A stretch of 64,000 bases of DNA from Magnetospirillum molischianum DSM 120 (GTDB lineage Bacteria > Pseudomonadota > Alphaproteobacteria > Rhodospirillales > Magnetospirillaceae): assembly GCF_000294655.1 (NCBI RefSeq), contig NZ_CAHP01000001.1, forward strand, positions 266,315-330,314. The letters are read 5' to 3'. Below the pieces are notes generated by a model that was not told the origin of the DNA, ran no database searches, and saw only the letters and a program-made list of their open reading frames with translations. The translations under genes were made by a program, and so were the position numbers. This document shows positions 27,856-38,218 of the stretch, one piece after another; the stretch's first letter is position 1; every line of letters begins with the position of its first letter.

Positions 27856-29130
27856 ATGGCCTACCCGTCGCCGGATCAGTACAACGACGCGGTTCAGGCT
27901 CCGCACCTCGCTTTTGCCGACCCGGTGCTGCAAGCGGGCAAACTCGTTCTGAACGACATGGGGTTGCCTCAGGCCTATGGCGGTGGCTTTGCCGTCACCT
28001 ACGCCGTCGCCCATGGGCGACGAAAATATGCGGTTCGCTGTTTCCACAAAGAAGCTCGCGACCTTCAGGACCGCTACGCCCGGATCGGTGAGGCTCTGTC
28101 CGGCGGCAAGGGCGGTGAGCACTTCGTTGGATTCGACTATCAGCCGACCGGAGTCCGGGTGCTGGGGAAGCCGTATCCCCTGGTCAAGATGGACTGGGTT
28201 AATGGCACGCCGCTTGGTATCTGGCTGGAGCGCAACCACCGTCGTAAATCGGCGTTGACCCCCTTGATTGCCCGATTGCGCGTTTTGGAAAAGCATTTGC
28301 GCATGCAGGGCGTCGCTCATGGCGACCTCCAGAACGGCAATATTCTGGTTCAGGATGGGACCCTGAAGCTTATCGATTACGACGGCATGTTCGCCCCCGG
28401 TCTGGTCATGGGCGACGGCAACGAAGTCGGGCACCGTCACTTCCAGCACCCCACCCGCAAGGGCGAGCATTTCGGTCCCGAGATGGACCGCTTTTCCTTC
28501 ATCGTTCTTGATCTCAGCCTGCGTGCCCTGATCAAGGAACCCGGTCTGTTCCGCCGTCATGCCAACGGTGAGAATATCCTGTTTTCCGCCGCCGATTTTC
28601 TCGATCCTGCCTCGTCGCGGGTGTTCTCCGATCTGCGTGCGATTCGCTCGCTGGCGAAGGATGTCGAGAAATTTGCGGCTCTGTGCACCGGGCCGTTGGC
28701 CGACATGCCGACGCTGGAGGATTTCGTCGGCATCGTTCCGCCACCCCCCCCCAAGCCCCGGCCGGTGGTGTCGAACAAAAGTCCCAACCAGATGTTGCTG
28801 GAAGAATTGCAGCGGATGCCGGGCGAGGCGTTACCTCCCGAGTTGTTGCTGGACGATGGCGAGCCGCAGGGGCCGATCTTCCAGCCGCCAGGAACGGTTG
28901 CCGGAGCCGCGCCGCAATGGTTGGTCGTCGCGGGTGTCGCGGCTCAGTTGCTGTGGTTGGGGGCGCGCAAGGGAGGGCAGGCGGCAATCGAGGTCGCCGC
29001 TCGCCAGATCGAGACCCTGGCCCAGGATCACCTTCCCGATACGTCGCCGACACCGGCCGCGTTAGCCGGAAAGGCGCTGTCGTCACTGAAGCAGGTGGCA
29101 GGGCGTTGGTTCGGTTCGAATCGGCCTTAA
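27856..29130 (+). CDS. Protein kinase-like protein of the VWA-PP2C-kinase triad
   Basis: The 424-residue protein has a kinase fold in its first 260 residues: a catalytic loop HGDLQNGN (D157, N162) and a DYDG version of the DFG motif (D174). The usual ATP-binding lysine position carries arginine (KYAVRCF, R61), so activity may be altered, or another lysine may serve. A Pro-rich linker (near 295-305) leads to a C-terminal region with a short hydrophobic stretch (about 355-372) that could contact a membrane. It is the third gene of the VWA-PP2C-kinase set. Confidence 0.82.
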   Translation: MAYPSPDQYNDAVQAPHLAFADPVLQAGKLVLNDMGLPQAYGGGFAVTYAVAHGRRKYAVRCFHKEARDLQDRYARIGEALSGGKGGEHFVGFDYQPTGVRVLGKPYPLVKMDWVNGTPLGIWLERNHRRKSALTPLIARLRVLEKHLRMQGVAHGDLQNGNILVQDGTLKLIDYDGMFAPGLVMGDGNEVGHRHFQHPTRKGEHFGPEMDRFSFIVLDLSLRALIKEPGLFRRHANGENILFSAADFLDPASSRVFSDLRAIRSLAKDVEKFAALCTGPLADMPTLEDFVGIVPPPPPKPRPVVSNKSPNQMLLEELQRMPGEALPPELLLDDGEPQGPIFQPPGTVAGAAPQWLVVAGVAAQLLWLGARKGGQAAIEVAARQIETLAQDHLPDTSPTPAALAGKALSSLKQVAGRWFGSNRP

Positions 29131-29473
29131 AACAGATCGACTTCACGGTGTCCGAAGTCTTCGCCAATCCTCCAGGTGCTATTTCCCATATTACTTTGTC
29201 CCGGTGATCTCAACGGATCGCGGTTGCGCTGGCGTGATCGGACTCGGTGTCGGCGGAAAGCGTCAGACTCCCTATCACGATGCCAGTGGGCGGAGGGAGA
29301 TGATGACGAGTGTGGAGAAAGGGAAAGTGCAGGCGAACAGCTCGTAACCGTGACACGTATATTTTTATATAAGGGATATCACCTACATTATTGATTGTGC
29401 CTTGACAGGTGCCAACTGGTTGCATCAACATTTGGTTGTTTTTGTTTAAAATACAACATAAAGAGCATCTTCT
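29131..29473. other. Intergenic region before cas3, AT-rich in its right half
   Basis: No gene is supported here. From about 29350 to 29470 base composition drops sharply in GC compared with the surroundings, with runs such as TATATTTTTATATAAG. TTGACA at 29402-29407 and TAAAAT at 29447-29452 are possible promoter hexamers but are not correctly spaced as a pair. This stretch presumably holds the cas operon promoter. Confidence 0.5.
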
Positions 29474-31708
29474 ATGTATTTTGCTCATAGTCTACGCGAA
29501 GAATCGGACAAGACGGGCTGGCAAAAATTATCGGATCACGCCAACGGCACTGCGGAATTAGCCGCATCTTTCGCGAGAGTGTTCAAAGCAGAGCGCGCCG
29601 CCAGTGTCGCCGCTATTCTTCACGATCTCGGAAAATATTGTCCTGAATTCCAGGAACGTCTTAATGGCGCCGACATAAAAGTCGATCATTCTATCGCAGG
29701 TGCTGCCGAGATTCGTGCTTTGGGTGCGACTGGAGCCTCGGCCTGGGACAAGATCATGGCGGAACTGGTGTCCTATGCCATCGCCGGTCATCATGCCGGA
29801 TTGCCCGACTGGCAAGACTTCTCCGACCGCCTGAAGCATATCCGCCCCGCGCTTGACTCGGTTTGGCGCGAAGAGATTTCGGTCGATTCCAGCAATCTTG
29901 CTCTGTCGCTGACGCCCCATCCGGCGAAGACGCGGACAGCGTTCCAACTGGGTTTTCTGGGCCGGATGCTGTTTTCTTGTCTGGTTGATGCCGATTACAA
30001 GGATACCGAGCGTTTTTACGCTCAGGCGGCAGGGAGCCAGCTTGACCGCGACTGGCCCCGCCTGGGAGACATCACGAGCGATCTGATCGCCCGGTTCGAT
30101 GCCCATATCGCCACCAAGGCCGGGGATGGTCCGGTCAATCGTCTGCGCCGCGAGGTGCTGACCCATGTGCGGGAGAAGGCGGATACGTCGCCCGGCTTGT
30201 TCACCTTGACGGTGCCGACCGGGGGCGGAAAGACGCTGGCTTCGCTGGGGTTCGCGCTCGACCATGCCCGCCGCCATGGGCTGGAGCGGATCATCTATGC
30301 GATTCCCTTCACCTCGGTGATCGACCAGACCGCGCAGGTATTCCGCGATGTTCTGGGCGACGACGTTGTTCTGGAACACCACAGCGCCATCGAAACGGAA
30401 AAATCCGCGCAATGGGAGCAGCGCGACAAGCTGCGGTTGGCGATGGAGGATTGGGCCGCGCCGATTGTTCTCACCACCAATGTTCAATTGTTTGAAAGTC
30501 TATTCGCTAACCGCTCGTCGCGCTGTCGCAAGCTGCACCATCTGGCCAAAAGCGTCATCGTTCTTGACGAGGCTCAGACCCTGCCGCTTTCCCTGCTGAT
30601 TCCCTGCATCGCCGCAATCGATGAACTGACCCGCAATTACGGTGCCTCGGTGGTGCTGTGCACCGCCACCCAGCCCGCACTCGACAAACGGCATTTTGCC
30701 GGTGGAGACGGAACCGGGCTGGAGTTGGAGGGGCGGGAACTGGCCCCGGATCCGGACGGTCTGGCGGCACGGCTGACGCGGGTGACGATCCGTTCCGGCG
30801 GCCCAATGAGCGACGACGAATTGGTCGCGGAACTGGAGCGCCACCCCCAGGGGCTGGTGATCGTCAACAGCCGCAAACATGCCCTGGCACTCTATCGCAA
30901 GGCGGGCGAGGCGGGACTGGAGGGGCTGGTTCATCTCACCACCCGCCAGTATGCCGCCGACCGGCGTCGGATTCTCGCCGATGTCCGACAGCGGCTAAAG
31001 GATGGCGATCCCTGCCGCCTGATCGCAACGTCGCTGGTCGAGGCGGGGGTCGATCTTGACTTCCCCCGCGTGTGGCGAGCCGAGGCCGGGCTGGATCAGA
31101 TCGCCCAGGCGGCGGGACGCTGTAACCGCGAAGGACGCCGCCCGGTCGAGGATAGCATCGTCACCGTGTTCACCGCCCCCGACAATCCGCCTCCGCGCGA
31201 GGTCGCTCAACTGGCCGCCGCCTATGGACGGATGGCCGGGAACCACGACGATCCACTGGCTCCCGCCGCCCTGCGCGACTATTTCGGCGAAGTCTATTGG
31301 AGCAAAGGCCCCGATCTCGACCGGCACAAAATCCTTGGCAAGTTCACGGTCGATCGCAGCGGTCTCGCCTTCGATTACAAAACGGTGGCGAGGGATTTCC
31401 AGATGATCGATAGCGGCTTGGTGCCGGTGATCGTCGCTCACGAAAAGAAGGCGCGCCACGCCCTCGAGCAACTGGGAATTGACGGGATCAGTCCCGGCCA
31501 GATCGCACGTGCGCTTCAGTCCTTCGTCGTCCAGATCCCGCCCAAGGCGCGGGCGCGGTTGCTGGCCAACGATCATGTCCGTTTCGAGCGGGAAAAGATC
31601 TTCGGCGATCAGTTTGCCGTCCTTCAGACGGGCAGCCTGTATCGGAAGGAGACCGGCCTGCTGTGGGAGGACGCGGACTATCTCGGGTTGGAGCAGTCGA
31701 TTTTCTAA
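29474..31708 (+). CDS. cas3: CRISPR-associated helicase/nuclease Cas3 (type I-C)
   Basis: Cas3 is recruited by Cascade to unwind and degrade target DNA. The 744-residue protein has an N-terminal HD nuclease domain (HDLGK near 50 and DHSIAGA near 72) and a superfamily 2 helicase with Walker A TGGGKT (249-254) and DEAQ box (365-368). Helicase motif VI is seen in QAAGRCNREG. HD and helicase are fused in the usual order. It is first in a seven-gene cas operon, 18 bases before cas5. Confidence 0.97.
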   Translation: MYFAHSLREESDKTGWQKLSDHANGTAELAASFARVFKAERAASVAAILHDLGKYCPEFQERLNGADIKVDHSIAGAAEIRALGATGASAWDKIMAELVSYAIAGHHAGLPDWQDFSDRLKHIRPALDSVWREEISVDSSNLALSLTPHPAKTRTAFQLGFLGRMLFSCLVDADYKDTERFYAQAAGSQLDRDWPRLGDITSDLIARFDAHIATKAGDGPVNRLRREVLTHVREKADTSPGLFTLTVPTGGGKTLASLGFALDHARRHGLERIIYAIPFTSVIDQTAQVFRDVLGDDVVLEHHSAIETEKSAQWEQRDKLRLAMEDWAAPIVLTTNVQLFESLFANRSSRCRKLHHLAKSVIVLDEAQTLPLSLLIPCIAAIDELTRNYGASVVLCTATQPALDKRHFAGGDGTGLELEGRELAPDPDGLAARLTRVTIRSGGPMSDDELVAELERHPQGLVIVNSRKHALALYRKAGEAGLEGLVHLTTRQYAADRRRILADVRQRLKDGDPCRLIATSLVEAGVDLDFPRVWRAEAGLDQIAQAAGRCNREGRRPVEDSIVTVFTAPDNPPPREVAQLAAAYGRMAGNHDDPLAPAALRDYFGEVYWSKGPDLDRHKILGKFTVDRSGLAFDYKTVARDFQMIDSGLVPVIVAHEKKARHALEQLGIDGISPGQIARALQSFVVQIPPKARARLLANDHVRFEREKIFGDQFAVLQTGSLYRKETGLLWEDADYLGLEQSIF

Positions 31709-31726
31709 AGGCAAAGGGCGGACCTC

Positions 31727-32392
31727 ATGTCTCTGGGCGTCAAATTACGGGTTTCGGGCGCGCATGCCTGCTTTACCAGACCAGAAATGAAGGCGGAGCG
31801 GGTCTCTTATGACGTGATGACGCCATCGGCGGCGCGCGGCATTCTGGAGGCAATCCATTGGAAACCGGCCATTCTTTGGGTCGTCGATGCGATCCATGTG
31901 CTGAAGCCGATCCGCTTTCACACCCTGCGCCGCAACGAAGTCGGCAGCAAGATCCCGGTCGCCAAGGTCAAGACTGCGATCAACCGGGGCAGTCTGGACG
32001 GCTTGCATCTTCGGGTTGAGGACGACCGCCAGCAGCGCGCCACGACCTTGCTGGTCGATGTCGAATATGTGATCGAGGCGCATTTCGAGATGACGTCTCG
32101 CGCAGGGGACGAGGACAATCCGGGCAAGCATCTCGACATCTTCAATCGCCGCGCCCGTCGGGGACAGTGCTTTCACCAGCCCTGCCTGGGCACGCGGGAA
32201 TTTCCGGCGCGGTTCGATTTGATCGAGGCCGATACCGAGGTTCGCTCCCCCATCGACGACAGCCGGGATTTGGGCTTCATGCTGTGGGACATCGACCATG
32301 GCGGGGACCGCGCCTCGATGTTCTTTCGCGCCCGGATGGAGCGGGGCGTGGTGCGGGTGCCGCCACCCGGTTCGCTGGAGATCCGCCGATGA
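31727..32392 (+). CDS. cas5c: Cas5c (Cas5d), type I-C crRNA-processing subunit
   Basis: In type I-C systems Cas6 is missing and Cas5c cuts the pre-crRNA repeats and caps the crRNA 5' handle. The 221-residue protein shows the family pattern RVSYDVMTPSAARGILEAI near residue 24 and VLKPIRFHTLRRNE near 60. No cas6 is present in the operon, which fits this role. Its stop overlaps the cas8 start (ATGA). Confidence 0.95.
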   Translation: MSLGVKLRVSGAHACFTRPEMKAERVSYDVMTPSAARGILEAIHWKPAILWVVDAIHVLKPIRFHTLRRNEVGSKIPVAKVKTAINRGSLDGLHLRVEDDRQQRATTLLVDVEYVIEAHFEMTSRAGDEDNPGKHLDIFNRRARRGQCFHQPCLGTREFPARFDLIEADTEVRSPIDDSRDLGFMLWDIDHGGDRASMFFRARMERGVVRVPPPGSLEIRR

Positions 32393-34161
32393 GCATCCTG
32401 GCCGCGCTGACCAAAGCCTATGACCGTCTCGCCGAGGACCACAAGGTTCCTCCGTTCGGCTATTCCAGCGAAAAAATCGGCTTTCTGATTTCGTTGAATG
32501 AGGACGGCACTCCCGCCGGGCTGCCGATCGATTTGCGTCAGGGAACCGGAAAGAAGCTGACGGCGCGGATGCTGTCGGTACCTGCGTCGTTCAAGCGCCC
32601 CGGCATTACACCTCGTCCCTTCTTTCTGTGGGACAACACGGCCTACTGCCTTGGAATAACTGCGTCTCCTGACAAGGATGCCTTGTCGAGATTTTCTTCA
32701 TTTAAGGATTTCCACGCGAAGGTTCTGTCTCAATCGGATGATCCCGGCCTGTTGGCGCTGCTGGGGTTTTTGCGCGATTGGACCCCCGACCGATTCGCCG
32801 CGCTGGGCTGGCCGGAGGAGATGAAGGACCAGAACGTCATCTTCACCCTTGAGAGCGACCGCCTGAGCAACCGTTATCTGCATGACCGGGCGGCGGCGCG
32901 GGAAGTGTGGGCCGATCTGGCCTCGGCCGAGACACAGACTCAGGCGGTCTGCCTTGTCACCGGCAAGACCGCGCCGATTGCCCGATTGCATCCGGCGATC
33001 AAGGGGGTGTGGGGCGGACAATCCTCTGGCGTCTCGATTGTTTCCTATAACAAAGACGCCTTTGAATCCTACGGACACCAGCAGGGCGATAACGCCCCGG
33101 TGTCCGAAGCCGCCGCCTTCGCTTATACCGCGGTCCTCAACCGCTTCCTGGAAAGTGACAGCCCGAACCGCCTTCAGATCGGCGATGCTTCGACGGTGTT
33201 CTGGGCCGATGCCTCCGATGCCGCGACCGCGCAATTGGCCGAAGACGCGTTTCTCGCGATGTTCGACAGCATCGACGAAGACAAGCAGGCGGGCGAGGTG
33301 CGGGCGATCCTCGACAAAATCCGCCAGGGTTTGCCGGTCCATGACTTCGCCCCCCAATTGTGCGAGGGCGTCCGCTTTTACGTTCTGGGGCTGGCCCCCA
33401 ATGCGGCGCGGGTGTCGATCCGATTCTGGTTCGAGGGCGATTTCGGTCGGCTGGCCGAGAACTACCGACGCTATGTCGAGGACATCCGGATCGCGCCGCC
33501 GCCGCGCGATCCCCATCCGCCGCTGTGGCGTTACCTTCAGGAAACCGCCGTGCTGGGCAAGCGCGAGAACGTGCCGCCCAATCTGGCCGGGGACGTTCTC
33601 CGCGCCATCCTGACCGGCTCGCTCTATCCGCTGACTCTGCTGTCCAACATCTTGATGCGCCTGCGCTCAGACAAGACCGTCAGCGTGCTGCGCGTGGCCC
33701 TGCTTCGGGCCGTTCTGATCCGGAATTACGGTTACACCGACAAGGAGGCTCCCGTGGCGTTCGACCCGGATAATACCAACAAGGGCTATCTGCTGGGGCG
33801 GCTGTTTGCCGTTTACGAACAGGTTCAGAGCGCGGCTTTGGGCCGCAACGTCAACGCGACGATCAAGGACAAGTTCTATGGTGCCGCTTCGGCCCAGCCG
33901 CGCAAAGTGTTCGCGATTTTGGAAAGCGGTTCCGCCAATCACCTGTCAAAGGTCGGCAAGGCCCGACCCGGAGCTAGGGTGAACTTGGAAAAGGAGATCG
34001 GCGCGATCATGGGCTTGATGTCGCCCGGCGACGATCCGTTCCCCGCTTCGCTGTCCGCCGAGCAGCAGGCTCTGTTCGGACTCGGCTATTACCACCAGCG
34101 CAATCAATTCTTCGTCGCCAAGGATCACGATTCTTCTGCCCAGAAGGAAACTGCTGTATGA
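32389..34161 (+). CDS. cas8c: Cas8c (Csd1), type I-C large subunit
   Basis: Cas8c is the large Cascade subunit that reads the PAM; in type I-C a shorter internal product from the same gene can supply the small subunit. The 590-residue protein has the Csd1 start (LAALTKAYDRLA) and the family segments CLVTGKTAPIARLHPAIKGV and FYVLGLAPNAARVSIRFW. The frame upstream of 32389 overlaps cas5 and is rejected. It is coupled by ATGA to cas7. Confidence 0.95.
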   Translation: MSILAALTKAYDRLAEDHKVPPFGYSSEKIGFLISLNEDGTPAGLPIDLRQGTGKKLTARMLSVPASFKRPGITPRPFFLWDNTAYCLGITASPDKDALSRFSSFKDFHAKVLSQSDDPGLLALLGFLRDWTPDRFAALGWPEEMKDQNVIFTLESDRLSNRYLHDRAAAREVWADLASAETQTQAVCLVTGKTAPIARLHPAIKGVWGGQSSGVSIVSYNKDAFESYGHQQGDNAPVSEAAAFAYTAVLNRFLESDSPNRLQIGDASTVFWADASDAATAQLAEDAFLAMFDSIDEDKQAGEVRAILDKIRQGLPVHDFAPQLCEGVRFYVLGLAPNAARVSIRFWFEGDFGRLAENYRRYVEDIRIAPPPRDPHPPLWRYLQETAVLGKRENVPPNLAGDVLRAILTGSLYPLTLLSNILMRLRSDKTVSVLRVALLRAVLIRNYGYTDKEAPVAFDPDNTNKGYLLGRLFAVYEQVQSAALGRNVNATIKDKFYGAASAQPRKVFAILESGSANHLSKVGKARPGARVNLEKEIGAIMGLMSPGDDPFPASLSAEQQALFGLGYYHQRNQFFVAKDHDSSAQKETAV

Positions 34162-35129
34162 GCGCCCTGTCTCACCGTCACGAATTCGTCGTTCTGTTCG
34201 ATGTCGCCAACGGCAATCCCAATGGCGACCCCGACGCCGGCAATCTGCCGCGTCTTGACCCCGAGACCAACCACGGTCTGGTGTCCGATGTCTGCCTGAA
34301 GCGGAAGATTCGTAATTACGTCGAACTAGCCAAGGGCGACGAGAGCGGCTTTCACATTTACGTCCAGGACGGCTCGATCCTCAACGACAAGCACCGCGAA
34401 GCCTATGTCGCCCTGCGTCCCGGCGACGAAAAGGTCGCCAAGGAGGCCAAGCTCAATCCCAAGGACGAGGCCGAGGCCAAGAAACTGCGCGCCTTCATGT
34501 GCGACAATTTCTTCGACATCCGCACCTTTGGTGCGGTGATGGGGACCGGGATCAATTGCGGTCAGGTGCGGGGGCCGGTCCAGTTTGCTTTTGCAAGCTC
34601 GGTCGAGCCGATCGTGCCGCTTGAAATCTCGATCACCCGGATGGCTGCCACCAACGAGAAAGAAAAAGAAAAGAACGACAAGGAAAAAGCGCAGCAGGAC
34701 AATGGTGACGGCAACGACCGCACCGACAATCGCACGATGGGCCGCAAGCATATCGTGCCCTATGGCCTGTATCGCGCCCACGGGTTCGTCTCGGCCAAGC
34801 TGGCCGAACGCACCGGCTTTTCCGAAGCCGATCTCGATCTGCTGCTAGAGGCGGTCGAGAACATGTTCGAGCATGACCGTTCGGCGGCGCGAGGCGAGAT
34901 GGCGGTGCGCAAGCTGATCGTTTTCCGTCACGATTGCGCGCTGGGCAAGGCACCGGCGCACAGCCTGTTTGAACGGGTCAAGGTCGGTCGCAACATCGAC
35001 GGAGAATTCCGCGCGGTGAACGACCCGGCGATCGACAATCGCACCTCGGCGCGCAGCTTTGCCGATTATCTGGTGACGATCGACCGGGACAATCTGCCCG
35101 AGGGGGTCGAGATCGTCGAGCGTCTGTAA
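34158..35129 (+). CDS. cas7c: Cas7c (Csd2), type I-C backbone subunit
   Basis: Cas7c forms the backbone filament along the crRNA. The 323-residue protein begins with the typical FVVLFDVANGNPNGDPDAGNLPR stretch of Csd2 (key residues N16, N18, D20) and includes FGAVMGTGINCGQVRGPVQ. A strongly charged low-complexity insertion rich in Lys, Glu and Asp (about residues 162-190) lies where the family usually has a short loop. Its start overlaps the cas8 stop. Confidence 0.96.
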   Translation: MSALSHRHEFVVLFDVANGNPNGDPDAGNLPRLDPETNHGLVSDVCLKRKIRNYVELAKGDESGFHIYVQDGSILNDKHREAYVALRPGDEKVAKEAKLNPKDEAEAKKLRAFMCDNFFDIRTFGAVMGTGINCGQVRGPVQFAFASSVEPIVPLEISITRMAATNEKEKEKNDKEKAQQDNGDGNDRTDNRTMGRKHIVPYGLYRAHGFVSAKLAERTGFSEADLDLLLEAVENMFEHDRSAARGEMAVRKLIVFRHDCALGKAPAHSLFERVKVGRNIDGEFRAVNDPAIDNRTSARSFADYLVTIDRDNLPEGVEIVERL

Positions 35130-35138
35130 GCGCGCTTG

Positions 35139-35822
35139 ATGTCCGGGGCAGATGCTCCGATGCGAGGCGACGAGCGGGAGGGCGACCCCATCCCGCTTTC
35201 CGCGCTTCAACATGCGGTGTATTGCCTGCGTCAGGCCGCGCTGATCCATCTCGAACGGCTGTGGGAGGAAAACCGCTTCACCGCCGAGGGGCATCAGCTT
35301 CATATCGCCGCCGACCGGGGCGACCAGCGTAAAGTGCGGGGCGTTCGCCGGGTGATGTCCCTGCCCCTGGCGGCTCCCCGTCTCGGGATCGCTGGCGTGG
35401 CTGATCTGGTCGAATTCCGCCGCGCCGCCGATGGAACCGAAACGCCATTTCCGGTCGAGTACAAACGCGGCAAGGCCAAGCTGCACCGCGCCGACGAAGT
35501 GCAATTGTGCGCGCAGGCTCTTTGCCTGGAAGAGATGGTCGGGGTAGCGGTGCCCGACGGGGCGCTCTATTACGCCGAAACCAAACGCCGGGTCGCCGTT
35601 CCCTTCGATGCCGAATTACGCGCCCTGACGGTGGCGACCATTGCCGATCTGCGCGAGATGTTTGCCACCCTGCGCACGCCGCCACCGACGTTCCGCGCCG
35701 ATCGCTGCCGGGCCTGTTCTCTGATCGATCTGTGCCGCCCCAAAGCCGCCATTCGCCCCGCCCGACAATGGCGCGACAGGATGCTGGCTGCCCTGCTGTC
35801 CGACGATGAGACCGACGCATGA
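35139..35822 (+). CDS. cas4: Cas4 exonuclease-like protein
   Basis: Cas4 trims prespacers and selects the PAM during adaptation. The 227-residue protein has the RecB-like nuclease core (AGVADLVEF, PVEYKRGK) and the iron-sulfur cysteines, one near residue 29 (AVYCLRQ) and three in CRACSLIDLC near the C-terminus. A TTG at 35136 could serve as start, but ATG at 35139 is preferred. The stop overlaps the cas1 ATG. Confidence 0.95.
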   Translation: MSGADAPMRGDEREGDPIPLSALQHAVYCLRQAALIHLERLWEENRFTAEGHQLHIAADRGDQRKVRGVRRVMSLPLAAPRLGIAGVADLVEFRRAADGTETPFPVEYKRGKAKLHRADEVQLCAQALCLEEMVGVAVPDGALYYAETKRRVAVPFDAELRALTVATIADLREMFATLRTPPPTFRADRCRACSLIDLCRPKAAIRPARQWRDRMLAALLSDDETDA

Positions 35823-36853
35823 AAAAGTTGCTCAACACGATCTATGTCACCACCGAGGGGGCGGGAATCCGCAAGGATGGCGAAAATCTGGTTGTCGAGG
35901 TCGATGGTGCCGAAAAAGGCCGGGTTCCGCTGCATATGCTGGCCTCCGTGGTGGTGTTTGGAGGTATTTACCTCTCGCCCGCTTTGATGCAGGCCTGTGC
36001 CGCGAATGGCATCACCATCGTTCTGCTCGATCGCGGCGGTCGTTTCCAGGCCCGGATCGAGGGGCCGGTGACTGGTAATGTTCTGCTGCGCCGCGCTCAA
36101 TACAAAGCGTCGGAGCAACCGGAAGAGATCGTCAGAAGTCTGGTGATGGGCAAGGTCGCGAACCAGCGCTCGGTGCTGATGCGGGCGGTGCGCGATTACG
36201 GCGGCGAGTATACGCCAGAGCAGAGCACCGCCCTGGCCGACGCCATCCAGCGCATGTCGTACATCTTGCGCAAGGTCGATGCCTCGCCCGGCGACACCGA
36301 TGAATTGCGCGGTGCGGAAGGCGAGGCCGCCGCTCTCTACTTTGGCGTCTTTACCCATTTGATCCGCTCCCCCGATGCTGATTTCGCGTTTCAGGGTCGT
36401 TCCCGTCGGCCGCCGCTCGACCCCACTAATGCGCTGCTGTCATTCCTCTATACGCTGTTGACCCACGATTGCCGCGCCGCCGCCGAAAGCGTCGGACTCG
36501 ACCCGGCCGTGGGGTTTCTTCACCGCGACCGGCCAGGGCGGCCCAGCCTTGCCCTCGATCTGATGGAGGAACTCCGCCCGGTCATGGCGGATCGTCTGGC
36601 GCTCTCCCTGATCAATCGCCGCCAGCTTCGCGCCGGGGACTTCGAACGGCACGATGGCGGGGCCGTTCTTCTTGGCGACGAAGGACGCAAGACGGTTCTG
36701 ACCGCGTGGCAGGAGCGCAAAAAAGAAGAACGTCAGCATCCGTTCCTGGGAGAAAACGTCCCGCATGGATTGGTGCCGTATCTCCAGGCTCTGCTTCTGG
36801 CTCGTCACCTCCGCGGCGATCTCGATGCCTATCCGCCCTGGTTCTGGAAATAA
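35819..36853 (+). CDS. cas1: CRISPR integrase Cas1
   Basis: Cas1 with Cas2 inserts new spacers at the leader-repeat junction. The 344-residue protein has the metal-binding glutamate in [14 protein letters not shown] and the conserved [17 protein letters not shown] and [13 protein letters not shown] segments with the other active-site residues. It overlaps cas4 by ATGA and precedes cas2 by 11 bases. Confidence 0.97.
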   Translation: MKKLLNTIYVTTEGAGIRKDGENLVVEVDGAEKGRVPLHMLASVVVFGGIYLSPALMQACAANGITIVLLDRGGRFQARIEGPVTGNVLLRRAQYKASEQPEEIVRSLVMGKVANQRSVLMRAVRDYGGEYTPEQSTALADAIQRMSYILRKVDASPGDTDELRGAEGEAAALYFGVFTHLIRSPDADFAFQGRSRRPPLDPTNALLSFLYTLLTHDCRAAAESVGLDPAVGFLHRDRPGRPSLALDLMEELRPVMADRLALSLINRRQLRAGDFERHDGGAVLLGDEGRKTVLTAWQERKKEERQHPFLGENVPHGLVPYLQALLLARHLRGDLDAYPPWFWK

Positions 36854-36864
36854 GGAGGACGCCG

Positions 36865-37155
36865 ATGATGGTCTTGGTCACCTACGACGTCAGCACAATC
36901 GATCCGGGCGGGAGCCGCAGGCTGCGCAAAGTCGCCAAGGCCTGTCAGGATTATGGACAAAGGGTCCAGAATTCCGTCTTCGAGATCGAGGTCGATCCGG
37001 CCCAATGGGTCGGCCTGAAAGCCCGGTTGGAAGCGATTATCGATCCTGCCGTTGACAGTCTGCGGTATTATTTCCTTGGATCGAACTGGCAGCGTCGTGT
37101 CGATCATGTCGGGGCAAAACCGACACTCGACCTGAACGGTCCTTTGATCATTTAA
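36865..37155 (+). CDS. cas2: CRISPR adaptation protein Cas2
   Basis: Cas2 is the structural partner of Cas1. The 96-residue protein has the ferredoxin-like start [14 protein letters not shown] with the conserved aspartate, and [17 protein letters not shown] precedes the start; ATGs at 36865 and 36868 are both possible. It is the last cas gene, about 200 bases before the array. Confidence 0.96.
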   Translation: MMVLVTYDVSTIDPGGSRRLRKVAKACQDYGQRVQNSVFEIEVDPAQWVGLKARLEAIIDPAVDSLRYYFLGSNWQRRVDHVGAKPTLDLNGPLII

Positions 37156-38180
<1,025 letters not shown>

Positions 38181-38193
<13 letters not shown>

Positions 38194-38207
38194 CCCCAGA
38201 TCCTTTT
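38181..38207 (+). terminator. Terminator hairpin fused to the degenerate last CRISPR repeat
   Basis: TCTGGGGC-AAAA-GCCCCAGA (38181-38200) is a perfect 8-bp stem followed by TCCTTTT. Its left arm lies inside the degenerate thirteenth repeat, so it would stop pre-crRNA transcription right at the array end. It may also serve the convergent Lrp-type gene that ends at 38219. Confidence 0.7.
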
Positions 38208-38218
38208 GGGGGCGAGCC

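Noticed and set aside
29090..29130. A GGTTCGAATCGG stretch resembling a tRNA T-loop
   Set aside because: It lies inside the kinase coding sequence and no acceptor, D or anticodon arms can be drawn around it.
29402..29452. TTGACA with TAAAAT as the cas promoter
   Set aside because: The spacing between the hexamers is far from 17 bases, so they do not form one promoter; left as separate hints only.
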